DNA of 64,000 bases from an uncultured Bacteroidales bacterium (GCA_946405435.1 CAMJHF010000005.1:62001-126000); one strand, 5' to 3'; counted from the stretch's first letter, positions 40,936 through 50,784 are shown. Translations and numbers: made by a program. The notes: a model not told the origin generated them from the letters alone.

Positions 40936-42189
40936 TTAATTGTAAATCCAATACTTTCTGGCGAGGGACTCGAAGGCCGGGATGTCAGCGTTCCAGTACG
41001 GAAGGATATCCTGAACCTTGAACCGCTTGCTGAATTCCTTACTTACAAAGTCTGTTCCAGAAACTTTGTTGAACATGGAAATGCGCCCCTCAGACAGTTC
41101 AAATGGATTTTTTTTGTATAGTTCGTACACTGCCTGCATCACGTAGAACTGCACAAGAGTCAACGGTGCTGCATCGTAATCGGTAAAATAGTACTGCACT
41201 CCGTGGATCAGCTTTTTGGCCGAACTCCCGTAGAAAGGAGTATAGTGAACAGTCCTCCAGGCCACTCCGGGCACCTTGTAGCTGTCCAGGCGGGCTTTGA
41301 GGGCATCGGCGTCGATCCACTCGGCGGCGAAGGCGTCAAAGGGAATGGTATACCCTATGCCTATGTTCAGGTAGTTGTTGAATTCGCCTACAAGGCCGGC
41401 GCAGGGATAGCATATAGCGCTCCTGGGATAAGGGATGTTGGGAGAAGGCATTACCCACGGGAGGCCGGTCTTGTCGTATGTCATGCTGCGCTTCCAACCC
41501 TCCATGGGCACTACGGTGAGTTTGCATTTCACGGGGAGCTGGTCCCCCTTCTGGCCGCAGTTCAGGCCCTCTTCGTTGATAAGGACGGCCAGTTCGCCGA
41601 CGGTAAGCCCGTAGATGTATGGTATCCTGTACTGGCTCACATAGGAATAAAAGCCTTTGCGCACCACATTTCCTTCCATCTTGAGGCCGCCCAGGGGGTT
41701 GGGACGGTCAAGGACCATCACAGGGATTCCAAGCTGTGCACAGGTGCGCATGGTAAGGCCGAGGCAGCTTATGAAAGTGTAGGAGCGAGTGCCGACATCC
41801 TGTATGTCATACACCAGTATGTCTATGTCTTTGAGCATCTCCGGCGTGGCCTGGCGGGTGGCGCCGTACAGGGAATGCACCGGCAGGCCGGTGGCATCGT
41901 CCTTCCCCGACTCCACCTTGCCGCCTGCCCAGATATCGCCGCGCACTCCATGCTCCGGGGCGTACAGGGCAACGAGGTTCACATTCTCCCGGAGTATATC
42001 GATGGTGGAACGCAGTTCCCGGTCAACGCCGCTGGGATTGGTCAGCAGGCCCACCCGCTTGCCTTTCAGGCCCTCGAAGCCGCGCTCGCGCAGCACCTCT
42101 ATTCCGGGTTTGACCTGGGCGGCAGCAGAAAGGCTTACTGCAATCGCCGCCGCACAAAGAAGGTTACGAAGAAAGTAGCGACACAACAT
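40936..42189 (-). CDS. NamZ/DUF1343-family exo-beta-N-acetylmuramidase
   Basis: From MLCRYFLRNLLCAAAIAVSLSAAAQVKPGIEVL; GLLTNPSGVDRELRSTIDIL, YAPEHGVRG, YDIQDVGTRSYTF, DRPNPLGG. Confidence 0.88.
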   Translation of the reverse strand: MLCRYFLRNLLCAAAIAVSLSAAAQVKPGIEVLRERGFEGLKGKRVGLLTNPSGVDRELRSTIDILRENVNLVALYAPEHGVRGDIWAGGKVESGKDDATGLPVHSLYGATRQATPEMLKDIDILVYDIQDVGTRSYTFISCLGLTMRTCAQLGIPVMVLDRPNPLGGLKMEGNVVRKGFYSYVSQYRIPYIYGLTVGELAVLINEEGLNCGQKGDQLPVKCKLTVVPMEGWKRSMTYDKTGLPWVMPSPNIPYPRSAICYPCAGLVGEFNNYLNIGIGYTIPFDAFAAEWIDADALKARLDSYKVPGVAWRTVHYTPFYGSSAKKLIHGVQYYFTDYDAAPLTLVQFYVMQAVYELYKKNPFELSEGRISMFNKVSGTDFVSKEFSKRFKVQDILPYWNADIPAFESLARKYWIYN

Positions 42190-43412
42190 AGCATTACGAG
42201 TACAAAAAATCCTATATAACCGAGAGCTTCCTGCAAGTATCCGGCCACAAGTCCGGGAAGCATCATGGAAAGGGCCATGAACGCCGTGCAGATGGCATAA
42301 TGGGAAGTCTTGAGAGGGCCTTCCGAGAAGTGCATCATGTAGAGCATATACGCCGAAAAGCCGAATCCGTAGCCGAACTGGTCCAGCACCACGCAGGCCC
42401 CGACGACCCACAGGCTCGCGGGCTGGGCGATGCTCATATAAAGGTAGACGGCGCACGGAAGGGCGAGGGCCAAAGCCATGGGCCACAGGCATTTCCGAAG
42501 GCCGTAGCGCGAAGCGGCAAGCCCGCCGAGTATTCCTCCGGCCAAGAGGGCGATGACACCGAAGGTTCCGTACACGACACCGTACATGTCGGTGCTGAAT
42601 CCGAGCCCGCCGGCTTCGACTGGGTCCTTGAAGAAGGGGAAGAGCATCTTGACCGAGAAGGCCTCGGGAAGGCGGTACAGAAGCATGAAAGCGATGGCGA
42701 GCCAGACGCCTTTCTTGGTAAAGAACGAGGCGAAGGCGCCGCCGAATTCGCGGGCCACGTCGCCTGCCGTCCTGACCTCTCCGGCACTTCGGTCATCAGC
42801 CGGGCGAGGGAGGATAAACGCATGATACAGAGCAAGGAGCAGAAGCAGCGCAGCCGATACCAGCATGGTCACCGACCACGCGGCAGGGATGTTGTCCATG
42901 CGTCTTTCGAGCACTCCCGCCAGCACCACCAGCACCCCCTGGCCGAAAACCGAAGCTATGCGGTAGAAGGTACTGCGGATGCCCACGAACGCCGACTGGC
43001 GCTTGCCATCCAGGGCTATCATGTAGAACCCGTCGGCGGCTATGTCATGGGTTGCAGAGGCGAAAGCGGCTATGATGAACAGTATAAGAGTGAGCGTAAA
43101 GGTGCTCAGTCGCGCCGAAAAGGCCACCAGGCCTATGGCGGCGAGCATCACGAACTGCATGGTGACTATCCACCAGCGCTTGCTGCGGAAAATGTCCACG
43201 AAAGGACTCCACAGCGGTTTGATCACCCAAGGTATGCTTATGAGGCTGGTAAGGAGGGCCAGGGTGCCGTTGTCCATTCCCATATCCTTGAACATGATAA
43301 GCGATATGGTATTGACGATGAAGTATGGTATGCCCTCGACGAAGTACAGGGTAGGCACCCACAGCCAAGGGGTCTTACTGTTTGATTTCGGCTCCACGGT
43401 AGTAGAATTCAA
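42135..43412 (-). CDS. AmpG-like muropeptide MFS transporter
   Basis: 425 aa; 12-TM-like; WVPTLYFVEGIPYFIVNTISLIMFKDMG, IKPLWSPFVD, ASATHDIAADGFYM. Confidence 0.88.
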   Translation of the reverse strand: MNSTTVEPKSNSKTPWLWVPTLYFVEGIPYFIVNTISLIMFKDMGMDNGTLALLTSLISIPWVIKPLWSPFVDIFRSKRWWIVTMQFVMLAAIGLVAFSARLSTFTLTLILFIIAAFASATHDIAADGFYMIALDGKRQSAFVGIRSTFYRIASVFGQGVLVVLAGVLERRMDNIPAAWSVTMLVSAALLLLLALYHAFILPRPADDRSAGEVRTAGDVAREFGGAFASFFTKKGVWLAIAFMLLYRLPEAFSVKMLFPFFKDPVEAGGLGFSTDMYGVVYGTFGVIALLAGGILGGLAASRYGLRKCLWPMALALALPCAVYLYMSIAQPASLWVVGACVVLDQFGYGFGFSAYMLYMMHFSEGPLKTSHYAICTAFMALSMMLPGLVAGYLQEALGYIGFFVLVMLCCVATFFVTFFVRRRLQ

Positions 43413-45474
43413 GTATTTGCTTGTAGTCGAAGCCCTTTTCGGCCATCACTGCAGCGCCTATCTGGCACAACCCTACCCCGTGGCCCCATCCGCGTCCGCG
43501 CAGGATGAATGTATCCTCCTCCACGGACACTTCGAAGTTGGAACTTTTAAGGTGCGAAGTGCTGAGAGCCCGGCGGATCGCAAGTTCCTTGCCTACGAGG
43601 CGGGACCCCTTGCTGCCGGTGACCCGGAGGAGCTTTATCCTTCCCGAAGGGCCGCGCTGCTCGGGCTTGAGGCTTTTGACTATGCCTACGTCCATGCCGG
43701 TGCGTTTGCGGAACAAGTCGGAAAGCTCCCAGCGGGTGTAGCGCTGTTCCCATTCATAGAAGTCGGAGGTCTCGAGATCGTAGTCATTGAGTACCTTTGA
43801 CAGGATTGCCTTGTCTTTGCAGTTGCAGTAGGGGTCCTCTACACTCTGCAGATATGGATAGTCGCGGTCTTCCCAGCAGGTGCTGAAAATCTCGGTGCGG
43901 CCGCCGCAGCACTTGGAGAAGCGGGCGTCACATATTTTGCCGTCGTATTGCAGCACCTGCCCCCAGGTCTGGTCGATCGCCTCGCGGACGGTGTCCCCTA
44001 CGGCCAGGGTAAGGCCCTGGTAGCGCTGGCAATGGTCGTCGGCGCAGACATCGTAGCTGGAATGAGGCACCGCCGACTCGGCCTGGGCGGGATTGCGCCT
44101 GTCACGCATGCGCGCCATGGCCCAGCTGCGGGATATGACAGCGTGCGCCTTGAGGAACTCCAGCGATGCTGTAGACTTCATCTCGGAAGATATGACGGAA
44201 AGCAGGTAGTCCTCGAGGCCCACTTTGTTGATGGCGGTTATGCAGTTCCCCTCGGCGATGAACTTCAGGGAACCGGCAAATTTCTGGTGCTGTACGCGCT
44301 GCCAGTGGAAGTCCTTGCCTATGGGCACGTTGCGAAGGATGAACGAAGGCTCGGCAAAAAGAGTGGAGCGGGTGACGGAGTCGAAGTAAAGCTCGTCGTA
44401 GAGGGTGCCGTTGTAATTGATCCGCCCCTCCTTGACGCTTACCCGCTGGGGGCCTGCGCCGTCCGAAATAATTTCGAACTCTATCTCGGGAGCCGAAAGT
44501 ATACCTACTTCTATTTCGGGCTGACGGCGTGTCAGGCGGGCCTGGATCATCTGCTCATCCGCAGGACTTACGCTGACTTCGGAGAGCATCTCTTCCAGCT
44601 GGGCGGGGATGGCCTTTTCGAAGTCTTCTTCTTTGGGAGCCACGAAGACGCCCGCCATCTCGGCGGCGCCGGGGCCTATGGTAAGGTGGTCGGGGCCGTC
44701 GGAATAGTAGTGATGGGAGCGCAGGCGGCTGCGAAGGACTACCATGATACGGTATTCGAGCGTATCGGCCTTGTACCATGCATACAGGTTGAAACGCGGC
44801 TCCAGACCGGGATCCGGCACCGGGCAGCAGTCGAGGAACTGGTAGAACAACTTGGCCAGCGACTTGGTGGTCAGGGCCTTGATGCAATATACTCCGCGGG
44901 TGAATCCGTCGTAGTGGAAGAGTTTGGCGTCCTTGACTTCGGAAAGAGGGACACCGGCAGAATCCAGGAAGGTGTCCACGGCCTTCTCAAGCGGCAGCTG
45001 TTCCCGCGGAATCGCCTGGAAATGGAGATGATCCGGCGCAGAGGCTCCGGCCTTGGGGCCATTGTAATACACGGTGTAATCCCTGTATGTACAGGCAAAG
45101 TCAAGCATGTCCGGGAGATGATGCCAGATGGCCTGCGGAAGATGCTCTTCGCGGGCAATTACCAGGTGGCGTTTGAAAATCGGAAAGGGATTGACCTGGA
45201 TATTGTATTTGCGGCCTTTGCGGCCCTCGAATTTGATGTGGAACTGCTCCGGGGGACGGTTTTCGACGCAGAGGAAACAGGGCCTGGCCGCAAGCGTCGC
45301 CTCGTCGGTGTCGGCAGTGCTGGAGGCGATGCGTTCGGGGTTGAACTGTAACGTGGCGTCGAGTCCGCCCACCTTGACAGGGCGCGTTTTCATGGACTTG
45401 AGCGCACGGAAATTGGCTGCCGCCAGAGGCCACACGGAAAGCTGGTCCTTTATGAACTTGTTTAGGGTATCCAT
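43375..45474 (-). CDS. DUF4922 (HIT-like) domain fused to SpoIID/LytB domain
   Basis: 699 aa; PCFLCVENRPPEQ, PFPIFKRHLVIAREEHLPQ, DHLHFQAIPRE; C-terminal LEDYLLSVISSEMKSTASLEFLKAHAVISRSWA and GWGHGVGLCQIGA. Confidence 0.88.
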   Translation of the reverse strand: MDTLNKFIKDQLSVWPLAAANFRALKSMKTRPVKVGGLDATLQFNPERIASSTADTDEATLAARPCFLCVENRPPEQFHIKFEGRKGRKYNIQVNPFPIFKRHLVIAREEHLPQAIWHHLPDMLDFACTYRDYTVYYNGPKAGASAPDHLHFQAIPREQLPLEKAVDTFLDSAGVPLSEVKDAKLFHYDGFTRGVYCIKALTTKSLAKLFYQFLDCCPVPDPGLEPRFNLYAWYKADTLEYRIMVVLRSRLRSHHYYSDGPDHLTIGPGAAEMAGVFVAPKEEDFEKAIPAQLEEMLSEVSVSPADEQMIQARLTRRQPEIEVGILSAPEIEFEIISDGAGPQRVSVKEGRINYNGTLYDELYFDSVTRSTLFAEPSFILRNVPIGKDFHWQRVQHQKFAGSLKFIAEGNCITAINKVGLEDYLLSVISSEMKSTASLEFLKAHAVISRSWAMARMRDRRNPAQAESAVPHSSYDVCADDHCQRYQGLTLAVGDTVREAIDQTWGQVLQYDGKICDARFSKCCGGRTEIFSTCWEDRDYPYLQSVEDPYCNCKDKAILSKVLNDYDLETSDFYEWEQRYTRWELSDLFRKRTGMDVGIVKSLKPEQRGPSGRIKLLRVTGSKGSRLVGKELAIRRALSTSHLKSSNFEVSVEEDTFILRGRGWGHGVGLCQIGAAVMAEKGFDYKQILEFYYRGAEIKQ

Positions 45475-45475
45475 A

Positions 45476-46036
45476 TCACAGAAGAGCCAGAAGGCTTTGC
45501 TTTATCTTGGGGAATTCGTATTCAAAATTGGGGGTGAGGATGCCTTTGCCGAAGGCGTTTTCTATCTCGGAGATCTCCCACCAGCGACCTTCCATCACCT
45601 CATTGCCATCGGGCTTCAGGGTAAAATTGCCGGCAGCGCCGAAAGCATTGACAAGTTCTTTCTCGGTCTGGGACTCATAGACGTACGTGGCCAGATGGAC
45701 GGGGTTGAAGTCATAGAAGCCGAGTTCCTCGCCGGACTCGCGGAAAAGGGCCTCCTGGAGGTACTCGCCATAGCTGACGTGCCCGCCGACGGCAGTGTCC
45801 CAGTACAAGGGATAGAGCGACTTGGTGGCGGCGCGGCGCTGAAGATACACCTCACCGAAGCGGTTTATGATATGAAGGTGAACCACTGGGTGAAGCAGTT
45901 TGGGACCTGCATGGCAGGCGGAACGCGCGGCCCGGCCGATGACCGTCCCCACAGGGGTGACTACAGGAAGCATCTCCTTCACACTTTTTTCGGGCGAAGC
46001 CAGAGGGGCTATGTTAACGGGGTAGACCAGGTCCAT
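45476..46036 (-). CDS. NUDIX hydrolase
   Basis: 186 aa; GGHVSYGEYLQEALFRESGEELG matches the Nudix box. Confidence 0.9.
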   Translation of the reverse strand: MDLVYPVNIAPLASPEKSVKEMLPVVTPVGTVIGRAARSACHAGPKLLHPVVHLHIINRFGEVYLQRRAATKSLYPLYWDTAVGGHVSYGEYLQEALFRESGEELGFYDFNPVHLATYVYESQTEKELVNAFGAAGNFTLKPDGNEVMEGRWWEISEIENAFGKGILTPNFEYEFPKIKQSLLALL

Positions 46037-47033
46037 CTTCGGGAGCGTTTATAATGGCAAGTTCTTCTTGAGTATAAAGCAGGCCGTCGGTCGAGCCGGG
46101 CGCAAGGCGCGAGACCAGCACGAAGGCCAGCAGCATGGCCGCGGCTGCGCCTGCCGCCCAGGCGGCTACGCGCAGCGCCCTGCGGCGCGGCCGCGCCGGA
46201 GTTGAAGCAGCAGCTGCAGGCTGGGGGGCTGCTGCGGGTGCTGTTGGCTCGGGGGCGGGGGCAGCAGCTACTGGCTGGGGGGAGGTTGCTGTGGGCGCAG
46301 GCTCGGGGGCGGGGGCGGGAGCGGCTGCCACGGGCTCTGGCTCGGAGGCAGAGGCGGGAGCGGCTGCCACGGGCTCAGGCTGAGAGGCGGGGGCGGGAGC
46401 GGCTGCCAAAGGCTCTGGCTCGGAGGCAGAGGCGGGAGCGGCTGCCACGGGCTCAGGCTCGGGGGCGGGGGCGGGAGCGGCTGCCAAGGGCTCTGGCTCG
46501 GAGGCAGAGGCGGGAGCGCCGTCAGATTCGGGCGATACCGCTTGTGGAGTCGCAGACACAGGAGACTCGGCGGGTGCGGAGACATCCTGCAAATCTGGCA
46601 GGTCGATTGTCCGGTGCGACTTGAGCGACACCGGACCGAGGCCGAATGCATCGGGGTAAATATCCAGGTCCTCGTCTGGAACAAAGAAGAAGTGGTTCTC
46701 CCGGGTGGCCCTCAAACGGCCAAGGCCGGGAAACTCCACGGTTTTTTCCAACTGCAGAAGATCCTTGAGGTCATTCAGGAATGCCTCAAGTATTGCCTCA
46801 GCCTCCTGATCGGCGATACCGTTGTCAGATGCATAAAGCTGCGCCAGAAGGCCGTCGGAAGACTCCTGCTCAATAAAAGACAGCCGGCGATAGGGCGGAT
46901 TGATAGTATAGCCCCGGTCCGAAAAGGAGGCCGGCATATTCTCCGCCACGAAAGTTCCCAGCCCCGGAAGGGACAGGCTGTCGTGGTCGAGAATCAACTC
47001 CCCTATCATCCTGGATAAAAATTCCACATCCAT
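46014..47033 (-). CDS. HU-CCDC81-type DNA-binding/SPOR-like protein with Pro/Ala/Glu repeats
   Basis: 339 aa; LSLPGLGTFVAENMPASFSDRGYTINPPYRRLSF; TM near C-terminus. Confidence 0.75.
   Translation of the reverse strand: MDVEFLSRMIGELILDHDSLSLPGLGTFVAENMPASFSDRGYTINPPYRRLSFIEQESSDGLLAQLYASDNGIADQEAEAILEAFLNDLKDLLQLEKTVEFPGLGRLRATRENHFFFVPDEDLDIYPDAFGLGPVSLKSHRTIDLPDLQDVSAPAESPVSATPQAVSPESDGAPASASEPEPLAAAPAPAPEPEPVAAAPASASEPEPLAAAPAPASQPEPVAAAPASASEPEPVAAAPAPAPEPAPTATSPQPVAAAPAPEPTAPAAAPQPAAAASTPARPRRRALRVAAWAAGAAAAMLLAFVLVSRLAPGSTDGLLYTQEELAIINAPEDGPGLPR
46305..46525 (-). repeat. 39-bp (13-aa) tandem repeat, coding
   Basis: Recurring gggagcggctgccacgggctctggctcggaggcagaggc-type units (EPEPVAAAPASAS). 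Confidence 0.88.
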
Positions 47034-47092
47034 AACAAGGCAAATTTAGCAAATATCCCTGACACCCACAAATCAAAAAAAAGTAAAAAAAA

Positions 47093-47123
47093 TTTGCTTT
47101 TAAGAAAAAACGGCGTAACTTTG
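47093..47123 (+). promoter_or_regulatory. Bacteroidota-type promoter of tRNA-Asn
   Basis: TTTG (47093-47096), 19 nt, TAACTTTG (47116-47123), matching TTTG-N19-TAnnTTTG. Confidence 0.85.
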
Positions 47124-47155
47124 CAGTCCCATCAGAAATGACGGGAATGAAATAT

Positions 47156-47232
47156 TCCTCCTTAGCTCAGTTGGTTAGAGCACCTGACTGTTAATCAGGG
47201 GGTCCTGGGTTCAAGTCCCCGAGGGGGAGCCA
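47156..47232 (+). tRNA. tRNA-Asn (anticodon GTT), CCA encoded
   Basis: TCCTCCTTAGCTCAGTTGGTTAGAGCACCTGACTGTTAATCAGGGGGTCCTGGGTTCAAGTCCCCGAGGGGGAGCCA. Confidence 0.95.
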
Positions 47233-48820
47233 AAGCGGACAAATCATCGGAAACGACGGTTTGTCCGTTTTCTTTTTCTTCGTAACTACCTGATTTCAAG
47301 CCCCATGTGAACAAGAATTCATTCTTGGACAGAGGTTCAATATCGTCCGTTTCTTTGTTCCATATTATTCCGTCAGGAAAGGCAAGATTCTGAAGTTGAC
47401 GCTTGTGGGCGAGATTTGCTATCTGCCACAGTTTCAGCATATTGTCGCGAAGGTTCAATCCGTTTTGAACATATTCGTCGAGGTTCAATATGGATTTGTC
47501 CTTATCTTCCAACTCTCGGAGAATCTCGTCCCTTTCCGCCTCCGCCTTGGCAAGCATCTTCGAGCAAGTCTCCTGTATCTTGGGCGTGGGTGCAGTGGCA
47601 AGGTTGTACTCTATCCGCTCTATCTCATTCTCCTTCTTGGTCAGGTTCACTTTGATGGACGCGACTTCATCCTGACTGTTCTTGTTGAGGATAGGCAGAG
47701 TCCTTGTCAGTTGTGCTTCCAACAACTCACGATGTGGGACTGATAAGGTCTCCAACCATCCTTCAAAAGCCCCGTTAACCTTCTTGGTGGAAGCATTGCA
47801 CTTGCATCCTTTCCGGCTGCACACATAGTAACCGATGTCCCTTCCGAACCGCTTGCGCATCTTTGTACTCAAGGATGCCGTCAGGTTGTGACCGCAATGG
47901 GGACAACGGATAACGCCCAGCAACGGAGCATACGCCTTGTCCGTCTTGGTCTCATAACCGCGGGTGTGTGACTTCAGGATGATGTTGTTTACCTTCAGGA
48001 AATCGTCCAGAGACACAAGGGGCTCGTGGGGTCCTCTGATGACATCGCCCTGTAGGAAAGGATGGGCGAAGTATCCCGCGTAGAAGATGTTGCGGAAGAT
48101 GGATGACCAGCGTTGTTTGTTCAAGTCCAATCCCATCGCCTTCATCCTGACGCGGACCTCCTCATTGGTCAGATTCTCGTTTACCTTCATGGCAAACGCC
48201 TTCCGAATCAACTCGCCGTCCGCGTTGACCGTTATGGTCTGCTGTTTCTTGGTGGTCTTCATATCATAACCCCGCGGTGGGGCTTGAATCCACCTGCCAT
48301 CCCGCAGAGCTTTAGCGCCATTGTCCTTGACCGTTTGGGAGTTAATTGCGTTGCTACGACGAGCAATCAGGAGCTCCAATCCTTGAGTCATTTTCCCTTC
48401 AGGTGTCCTTGCATCATAATCGGAGGTGGCAGAATATACTGTGACACCCTTTTCTTCCAATTCATCTACTATGGAAAACGACTTCGTACCCGTTCGAGAA
48501 AAACGACTGGTAGAATACACAACCACTGCATCTATCTTGTTCTTCTTGTCCTTGACATACTTTAGCATCGCGTTGAATCGCTTGCGATTTGTATCGCTTT
48601 TGGCACTCTCGTGCTCCCCTTCAAAACACTTTGCCACCTCGTATCCATGCTTGTCAGCCCACTCATAGCATCGCTCCAACTGCGTCTCGGGGCTGAATCC
48701 ATCCTCCTGCTCCTTGCTGCTGACGCGTTGGTATATGACGGCTCTGCCGCCCTTCTTCAGTTCGGTTTTCTTTCCCTTTCCAAATTGTATCAACACATCA
48801 TTTTCCATCGTCGCCATCAT
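47195..48820 (-). CDS. Large serine recombinase (integrase), C-terminus reading into tRNA-Asn
   Basis: 541 aa; AVIYQRVSSKEQEDGFSPETQLERC, YSTSRFSRTG, recombinase and zinc-ribbon domains (CPHCGHNL, CSRKGCKC); ends APPRGLEPRTP antisense to the tRNA 3' end. Confidence 0.93.
   Translation of the reverse strand: MMATMENDVLIQFGKGKKTELKKGGRAVIYQRVSSKEQEDGFSPETQLERCYEWADKHGYEVAKCFEGEHESAKSDTNRKRFNAMLKYVKDKKNKIDAVVVYSTSRFSRTGTKSFSIVDELEEKGVTVYSATSDYDARTPEGKMTQGLELLIARRSNAINSQTVKDNGAKALRDGRWIQAPPRGYDMKTTKKQQTITVNADGELIRKAFAMKVNENLTNEEVRVRMKAMGLDLNKQRWSSIFRNIFYAGYFAHPFLQGDVIRGPHEPLVSLDDFLKVNNIILKSHTRGYETKTDKAYAPLLGVIRCPHCGHNLTASLSTKMRKRFGRDIGYYVCSRKGCKCNASTKKVNGAFEGWLETLSVPHRELLEAQLTRTLPILNKNSQDEVASIKVNLTKKENEIERIEYNLATAPTPKIQETCSKMLAKAEAERDEILRELEDKDKSILNLDEYVQNGLNLRDNMLKLWQIANLAHKRQLQNLAFPDGIIWNKETDDIEPLSKNEFLFTWGLKSGSYEEKENGQTVVSDDLSALAPPRGLEPRTP
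47236..47267 (+). terminator. Rho-independent-like terminator after tRNA-Asn
   Basis: cggacaaa...tttgtccg followed by ttttcttttt. Confidence 0.7.
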
Positions 48821-49065
48821 CTTTCATCGCATTAAAAACAATCATCGCATACAGAGCTAAAAAGTCAATCAACTGATTTGCCTCCTGCTCGGTCACATTC
48901 TCATATCCTTTGAAACTTCGTATTTCATCTACGGTAAACTTTATACTGTCCAACTATCCATTACCGCTATTCGTGCCTTACGGCTTATTCTTGATGGCAG
49001 GAACCGCCCCGCCTATGGAGAATATACAGAAAAATGCCGGCAAAAACAAGTTGGAACAGTACGAC

Positions 49066-49701
49066 TTACAAGATGATAGACTTCAGTTTGCGGAGGGTAT
49101 TGACAGATGTGCCCGTGATGGCAACGATATTGCGGAGGCTGATGCCCTTACGGAGCAGACCGATTTCGCGGCTATATTGCTGCTTATAGGCATCGTTGGG
49201 CTTCCGATAGGATGCGGGACGGCCCATCTTGACTCCTTCCCTGCGGCACTTGGCGATGTATTGGTCTCTGCCGCTCGCCATCCGTTCCGCGATGGTCAGC
49301 CGCTCCATCGAAGCGATTTCAAGCAAGATGGTGCAGATAAGGGATGCGACGGGATTGACCTTGCCGTCGGGGTTGAGAGTCTCAAGGTTGTAATTCTTCA
49401 CATAGAGACTGACCCCATGCTCGTTGAGGCACTGTATGACCTTGAGGGCCTCGAGGGTGTTACGACCGAGACGGCTGATTTCAAGACAGACCACCTTGTC
49501 AATGTCGTTGGCTTTCACATAATCGATTAGGTCCAAAATCTCGGGCCGCTCCTCCATCCGCTTCGCTCCGCTGACCTTGTTACTAAACACCGCCTCAACA
49601 CTTCATCCAACGCGGGTGCAATAATCAGTCAATTCATTGACCTGCCTCTGATACTCTTGCTTGTCGGTCGATACCCGAGCTAATATGACAACCTTATCCA
49701 T
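49066..49701 (-). pseudogene. Small serine resolvase/invertase interrupted by one in-frame TGA
   Basis: MDKVVILARVSTDKQEYQRQVNELTDYCTRVG-[TGA]-SVEAVFSNKVSGAKRMEERPEI...; both halves are in the same frame (49603-49605 stop). Confidence 0.85.
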
Positions 49702-49850
49702 AATGGGTGTTAGCATTTTTACTAATAAAACATCATATCTGTTTGTCCGAGAGCTAATATACTGCTTATTTTTAATATATGCAAGTTTTTGGATGCTTAT
49801 TTTGAATATTGGCAACATTTTACTACTTTTGGCTAAAATTCGTGATACGG

Positions 49851-50072
49851 ATGGAACCGAAGAAGAAACAAGAACGGGCAATCGTCCATCTTGAGAAGGA
49901 CGGCCAACACTACTACGGGAACCTTAAGGCCTTGACCGACCATTGGGGAAAGGATGCCATCGGGGTCTCGTACTCGTATTTGAAAAACCTCAACATCTCC
50001 GGGGACAAACCCTATCGGAATGATTATTGCTGCATCCATCGCGGAGTTATCATTACATCACCAAAGAAGTAG
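49851..50072 (+). CDS. Small hypothetical protein
   Basis: MEPKKKQERAIVHLEKDGQHYYGNLKALTDHWGKDAIGVSYSYLKNLNISG... Confidence 0.55.
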   Translation: MEPKKKQERAIVHLEKDGQHYYGNLKALTDHWGKDAIGVSYSYLKNLNISGDKPYRNDYCCIHRGVIITSPKK

Positions 50073-50088
50073 ACATTTAATTTACGAC

Positions 50089-50784
50089 ATGAGACATTTA
50101 ATCTTCATTATTTTTACTGGTACTATCTTTAGTATCAATGTAAATGCACAAGTAATAAAGAGAACTGAACCTGACTTATCTGACTACATTCCTCTCTTGA
50201 ACGCAGCCGGATATGAAGTGTTTACATTTGATATTGCTTCATTGAAGGACGAGACCTACAACATACAGTTCACCATAAGAGAATATACCGAAGGAACATT
50301 GGTCTATGATTCGTCAAAGAGTGACTTTGTATTCTCTATCACTAATAGGACAATGATTTCCGACTTTCCAGAGGAATCTCAGAAGAAAATACTATCTGAG
50401 GGGCTTGCCTATGATTTGGCGAAAGGAATCTATACCCTAGGAGAGAAAATATCCATCGGTTTTACTCCTTCAGCCGATTCGTTGAAGACTGTTACCATGT
50501 CGATTGAAAATATGGGGAGCCTTCAGCGGTCTCTTTCCTTAAAGCCACTAACTGCTTCTAAGTGGAAAGGTAAATTCATGTATGGTTATCGTCCATTCAA
50601 AGTTAGTGATATTCAATTGGGATGTTTTACTCCACTTTTGATGGTCGGTTCGTATTGGTATGATGATAAATTCGATATTGTTCGTTTCTGTGGAGAGAAT
50701 GAACTCTCTGTCGACTTGTCATCAGAAATGCTATCCTTGATTCCACATTACTATGTAATAGGTATTATTGTTACAAAGGAGTAG
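50089..50784 (+). CDS. Hypothetical secreted protein (possibly DUF5041-like)
   Basis: MRHLIFIIFTGTIFSINVNAQVIKRTEPDLSDYIPLLNAAGYEVFTFDI; signal peptide. Confidence 0.6.
   Translation: MRHLIFIIFTGTIFSINVNAQVIKRTEPDLSDYIPLLNAAGYEVFTFDIASLKDETYNIQFTIREYTEGTLVYDSSKSDFVFSITNRTMISDFPEESQKKILSEGLAYDLAKGIYTLGEKISIGFTPSADSLKTVTMSIENMGSLQRSLSLKPLTASKWKGKFMYGYRPFKVSDIQLGCFTPLLMVGSYWYDDKFDIVRFCGENELSVDLSSEMLSLIPHYYVIGIIVTKE

Noticed and set aside
42190-42492. N-terminal extension of the NamZ-like ORF (ORF track start at 42492)
   Set aside because: The extension is out-of-frame translation of the AmpG-like gene; the signal-peptide Met at 42189 is the likely start.
49603-49605. UGA recoding (Trp/Sec) in the split resolvase
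   Set aside because: Other genes here, such as argS, rely on TGA stops; a plain nonsense mutation in a decaying mobile gene is simpler.
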